From: Ignelater luminosus
Taxonomy: Eukaryota > Arthropoda > Insecta > Coleoptera > Elateridae
Length of the DNA: 64,000 nucleotides
Reading direction: 5' to 3'
NCBI GenBank assembly: GCA_011009095.1
Contig: VTPC01091311.1
Span: forward strand, 62,001 to 126,000
Shown: piece after piece, positions 59,895 to 64,000 of the stretch
Position numbering within the stretch: the stretch's first letter is position 1
Layout of the letters: every line of letters starts with the position of its first letter
Notes under the pieces: model-generated
Told to the model about the DNA's origin: nothing
Databases searched by the model: none
What the model saw: the letters and a program-made list of their open reading frames with translations, nothing else
Program-made: the position numbers and the translations under genes

Positions 59895-60395
59895 TAGAAG
59901 TCGACAGTCGCATTCTATAGTTTTCATTTCATTTCAAGAAGTTTAGCTAAGGTCGAGGAAAACTTTATGTGTCGTTTGAAGTTTAGAACATTTAAGAAAC
60001 CGGTTATACCAACTATGTAAGTTCAATTGTAGTTCACACATGTGAATAGTTCAACAACAGCAAAAATGTAAGAAAACCTGACGTTTCAACAAAATGAGAA
60101 TACAACAAACACAATTCGTCAAGTTATGAAAATACTACGTAGTATCTTCTCATGAAATATTGTTTTTCAGTACCATACTGCTCTGTAGCATTTACCATAT
60201 TCTACTAACTCAAACTTTCCTTTATGAAAGCATTTAGAACAAAACATTCTATCAAATTTTAGAAAAAGTCAGCAGAATAGTATTAACTTTCAAGTTTTTA
60301 CCTTTGTTTGCTTAAAATATGTTAGAGACCAAATAGGATAAGTTGGTCAAGTTCAAAATGTACTTATTGTACGGATTTACTAATATTTTATTTGA
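59895..60395. other. Non-coding stretch
   Basis: AT-rich; nothing recognised beyond the fading end of the gypsy remnant. Confidence 0.5.
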
Positions 60396-60399
60396 TATA

Positions 60400-61019
60400 C
60401 AGGGTGTTAGTAAACTAATAGTACTCCTTGAAACAGGTGATAGGAAAAGTAATTTGAAATAGAAAATTCTAGTAAAAATTGTTTCTATCTTGCTCCGTTT
60501 TCGAGAAAATGTGAAAAACAGCTAGCACTATCTGTCAACGGTGTCGCACTAAAACCTTGATTATAGCCTTTTGCAAATTTATTTTAGACACTCCCTAATA
60601 AATCACTAGAAAGTTGAGTTCAATTTCCTAAGAAGTTTTACTTGGAATGAATGCTTTGTCATAAAACCGTAAATAATCTTCTGTTTGTTGTACCTAGTTA
60701 AAAGGGGTGTAGGTTGTTACTTTTTTAAGCAACAGAACGGTATTGTACAAATCGTTTAAAACTAGACTCTTGTAATGTAAATTTACGTAAAATGTGGTTT
60801 TTGTTAAATGCGGGTTTTTAGGGAATAATTGAAAAAAGTAGATTAAAAAAGTGGAATCTACATTAGTTATTGAATAATAACGTATGAAAGTCTGGAACTT
60901 TATTTATCATTTCTGGGAAAACCGTTGAGATTTGACCATGGTTGTATAAGACTTTTCTGTTTGTATTGATGTCCCCTACCACCAGTTTCCCGGACTACTA
61001 TTAGTTCACTAACACCCTG
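60400..61019. mobile_element. MITE, 620 bp, CAGGGTGTTAGT ends
   Basis: TIRs of about 50 bp: left CAGGGTGTTAGTAAACTAAT and right (complement) CAGGGTGTTAGTGAACTAAT continue with a few mismatches (CTTGAAACAGGTGATAGG against CGGGAAACTGGTGGTAGG). TA flanks both sides (60398-60399 and 61020-61021). No coding capacity. Same end type as the elements at 8267, 9591 and 48960. Confidence 0.85.
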
Positions 61020-61505
61020 TATATATAATTCCTGTGATTAGATAATGATAGTAATCTAACTATTTTATTTTAAATTTTAAAAGGTGGTTAGCTTCAATTT
61101 TTCTACTACTTACTGTTGTCTTATTTTTATTTCAGTTTTATGATTATAGAATGAGCGGTTTGCTCTGGAAATTTTGATTGTGAGTTTACAGAAAGTTAAA
61201 TTTTTAAGTCATCAAACCTAAAGTCTAAACCATTTCAATTTAGAGAAATTACAAAAATATTCATGAAGACTATAAAAGATGCAGCAACATCATTTTATTC
61301 ACAACACAGGAAGTTTAAACGTGCATACGTTAGACAGGTACTTACTTTAAATAAAATCTGCAAGTCCGTACATAGCTTTAAAAGTATTTTACATAAAGAG
61401 TAATGACTTATAAACTTGTAAGCTGCTTGCTAAAAGTAACAAAAATTCTTGTGAAAAAATTAAAAGTTGAAAAAAAATCGAACAATTTATTTAAGATTAG
61501 TTACA

Positions 61506-61511
61506 TTTATT
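61506..61511 (-). promoter_or_regulatory. Polyadenylation signal of the odorant-binding-protein-like gene
   Basis: AATAAA on the minus strand, about 65 bases past the stop codon of the exon ending at 61576. Confidence 0.6.
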
Positions 61512-61575
61512 TAGAATTACAGTGTCATTAAATAAGTATAATTTACATTAAAAAGGTGCCAAAACATTATATTAT

Positions 61576-61915
61576 CTACTGTTCTTGTTTTTCATCTAAC
61601 ATTTGTGGTGCAGGCGTAAGTTCTTGATGTTTCTTAACCCTTTCTCTAAATTTAGAGCAGGTTTTGATATCCTTAATTTGTTCTTCAGGGCAATTCATTT
61701 GTATTTCCCTAAATAGACAATGCGCACCCTTAATAGCTGCTGGATTACAAGATTCCGCATCGTCCTTGCTGTGGTTGGCCGTGGCATTACGAGCTTCACC
61801 AAGACACTTAGTTATTATCGTGTCCAAATGAGAAACTAACCAAGACTCCTTGAAGTTGTCTTTAACATATGCTGTGAACTGAGCTTCATTTACATCGCCA
61901 TTTCCATCAACCTGT
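61576..61915 (-). CDS. Terminal exon of an odorant-binding-protein-like gene
   Basis: Minus-strand last exon of a gene whose earlier exons lie to the right, in or beyond the window. It opens after a good splice acceptor (TTATTTTAACAG just above 61915), in phase 0, with VDGNGDVNEAQFTAYVKDNF, continues through ESWLVSHLDTIITKCLGEAR, and ends KQEQ-TAG at 61576. It encodes 112 residues, more than the usual last exon. Cysteines are spaced as in the second half of insect odorant-binding proteins: KCLGEAR, then AESCNPAAIKGAHCLFREI, then QMNCPEE and KTCSKF. The DGNGDVNE segment resembles the loop after the third conserved Cys. The protein would be a small secreted hydrophobic-ligand carrier. The Cys spacing (9 residues between CNPAAIKGAH and the next Cys, plus extra Cys) is not classic, so a divergent or Plus-C-like member is possible. 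Confidence 0.65.
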
Positions 61916-64000
61916 TAAAATAAAATTCTACATTAGTTAAATTCTTATTTTAACTTTTTATTTGACAATTGAAATTTGTCGTATTATTAATTTAGCCAGC
62001 ATAACTTAATTTCTTTAAATCGCATTATTCACTTGAAAGCATAATTATTTTATGTTTTTGGAGTATTAGGTGGGTAGACAATTTCAAATAGAGTGACAGT
62101 AAGAGACTATTTAATTTAAACTTGTATTTAATTAGATTAACGGAAATTTAAAGAAAAGGCTACTTCATCACTTTGCAAAAAGAGAACCGTCATTTTATAA
62201 AGTTAACATTAACATTAAACCCGTTCTTACTAAATATGGGGACGGAGATGATGTAAAACCTCATCAACATATATCTTTTCGGTTTTGCTTTCTTCTTTTT
62301 ATTTTTGCAAGTTTTATTGGCATCGAAAAACAGTTTTAGCAACTTCCATATAAGTCTAGTGACCCCATAAATTTTACTTCAACCTTTTTTAAAATTTGTT
62401 TCAAACTTGGATCTTCTATGTATCTATTAAAGTAGTTAAGAATCTAAAGATTTTGTATCTTTTAGTTTTCAGTTAGAAAAGTCACACTTTTCCGTTGACG
62501 CTTAAGTAAAAAGAAAATTTACCAGTAGTCGCTTATTATATGAAAAATGTTACAAAAATGGGTTTTTCCTAGCTCTTCCTGATGACTAGCTAATATGATA
62601 AATTCTCTGCTGAATGGTCAACAAAAAAATATTTTATAAAAATTTAAAATTTTGGTACTAAAGAACTAAAGCAGACAAAGGATCTAAGAATGTGAATTTT
62701 TAATTACCTTAAGGTGTACAATAAATAAACCAAATTCAAAAGAAGTAAAAGAGGTGAAATACATTTTTTCCCAAATTGAAGTCGTTGGGGTGGAATAATC
62801 CATAACGAATTTTGCAACAGTTAACATCCAAATACGTCTGAATACCATTAAAGAATAAATTTTAGGCGTATGCAGTTTATTCCGAAACATGAACTTGCTC
62901 AAAGCTCTAGCAATAGAACTGGAATAATTATTTATATGAACACCGCTGTTTGCTATCAACTCACTTTCAAAAATTTTTTTGGTTTCATGGTTCCACCATG
63001 TTGTGTTATGATTTATAAGACAATACCTGTTCGCTAAGTCTGGATTTTATACAGATCTGTTGTTTTCCAGCTTATCCATCTTTCTATTGATTATATTTAT
63101 CCAAAGCCCCTGCACTTGCAGTTACTAGGTCCTCATCTCTGGCCTTCAATATTCCATTTTTTTGGCCACTATCGGCCTTTTGAATTGTCATAGTTGCCTA
63201 AATACATTGCCATCTAGACCAAAACATTACTGGTCTTATTAATATTCAGTAAAGCTTCCATTGTTTATAACTTCTTGTAGTACTGTTTTCTGCTGTTTTC
63301 CTTCTCAATTATTGTCTGAACTTAAACAAAGTTCATTTACCTGGGTAAAGATATTTCTAATATTAGGAAATATTTGATTACATTAGGAGAACTCTTATTA
63401 TTTTTCTAGCTTTACCATCTGCTATGGTTAGCTTTCTTACCTTTGAATGTGTAGGTAAACCCAATCAATTTTATCTCAATTTGCGACCAATGGATTTTTC
63501 CATCATTTACGTAAGAGGTTTTGGATATCATCACCAGGTACTTATATATCAGTGTCCTGATATTGGTACGCTACGTTTCATTGCCTAAGAAAAAATGCAA
63601 TTAGAAGATGCAGCTTCCAAAGCAAGACAAATAGATCGAATATAAAACAACCTATAAAAATTTTGATTTTTGCATTATTCAAAGGTAAAAAAAAATGCAG
63701 CAGAAGTAAGTATCTGATGTTTACTAATAACTGAAAATACCTAAAATAGAAAAACTCTGAAATTTTGTTAGAAAACGTTTACTGGTTTATTACAACTTTT
63801 CTGGTTCGTATAAAAAGGGTAATGTCCCCAAATGATTACCTTTTGTGGGAGTATTTCACAATATTTGGTAGTGTTTTCGTTGTCGTTTAAAACTTTTTTG
63901 AGTGTTGCATTATAGAGTAACAACAATCTGGAAAAACTACGATTAATATTGTGGCAACATCCTGTTGTCCCATCCAATAGTGACTACAGAAAATGAGATA
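61916..64000 (-). other. Presumed intron of the odorant-binding-protein-like gene
   Basis: Lies upstream of the terminal exon in transcription order. I could not identify the exon carrying the first three cysteines. Minus-strand ORFs at 62684-62959 and 63768-63977 lack the pattern, and a short coding-like stretch near 63100-63170 (KARDEDLVTASAGALDKYN) matches nothing I recognise. Confidence 0.4.

Noticed and set aside
62684-62959. 91-codon minus ORF as the previous exon of the odorant-binding-protein-like gene
   Set aside because: It lacks cysteines in the required pattern and any signal peptide, although its end (CTTAAG then GTAATT) could pass as a donor site.
63768-63977. 69-codon minus ORF with several cysteines as an odorant-binding-protein exon
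   Set aside because: Cys spacing does not fit the first three conserved positions and there is no signal peptide.
1-64000. CRISPR array, operon or prokaryotic system
   Set aside because: The only regular short repeat is the 30-bp minisatellite, which has no unique spacers; all other evidence points to an insect nuclear genome.

Overview
This is animal nuclear DNA, almost certainly from an insect. It is strongly AT-rich and has no operons or dense coding. It carries a eukaryotic tRNA-Glu with a Pol III terminator, the last exon of an insect odorant-binding-protein-like gene, and many remnants of insect transposon families (mauritiana-type mariner, Tc1-like, BEL/Pao, Ty3/gypsy and non-LTR elements). 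A beetle or another insect with a large repeat-rich genome would fit, but the sequence does not fix the species. The window looks like a gene desert or very long intron used as a transposon graveyard. Only the tRNA and the odorant-binding-protein exon are confidently host genes. Almost every other recognisable coding stretch is a broken transposon gene. || Layout. 0-2 kb: two small unidentified minus-strand ORFs, then a decayed Tc1-like transposase. 2-8 kb: AT-rich, with a dispersed repeat carrying a 30-bp minisatellite. 8.2-10.1 kb: two terminal-inverted-repeat (TIR) elements lying back to back, the first enclosing a reverse-transcriptase fragment. 12.3-14.2 kb: BEL/Pao pol remnant. 17.6-19 kb: an unidentified decayed ORF and a second RT remnant. 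20.4 kb: a short hAT-type MITE. 23.9 kb: tRNA-Glu(CTC). 24.5-25.2 kb: RNase H end of a non-LTR element. 26.1-27.3 kb: Tc1/mariner-superfamily element with a dead transposase. 31.3-33.2 kb: second copy of the 30-bp minisatellite repeat and an LTR-like block. 34.1-35.3 kb: mariner with four stops and a frameshift. 38.6 kb: pogo/Tigger-type MITE. 43.6-46.3 kb: foldback element with an 8-bp-TSD, THAP-containing element inserted in it, which itself carries a third element. 49.0-50.5 kb: a 1.5-kb near-perfect palindrome built from one half of a transposon. 57.2-59.0 kb: internally rearranged non-LTR element. 59.2-59.9 kb: gypsy RT remnant. 60.4-61.0 kb: 620-bp MITE. 61.6-61.9 kb: terminal exon of an odorant-binding-protein-like gene on the minus strand, whose upstream exons lie to the right. 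|| How the parts relate. Four elements have clean TIRs of the form TA-CAGRGTG...CACYCTG-TA (8.3, 9.6, 49.0 and 60.4 kb), and a fifth (26.1 kb) has the same right end. Two of the five, at 26.1 and 49.0 kb, contain pieces of the same transposase type (GP-x-x-WPARSPDL region). This suggests that one insect Tc1/mariner-superfamily lineage seeded much of the window. The 1.5-kb palindrome and the three-level nested insertion are the most unusual structures.
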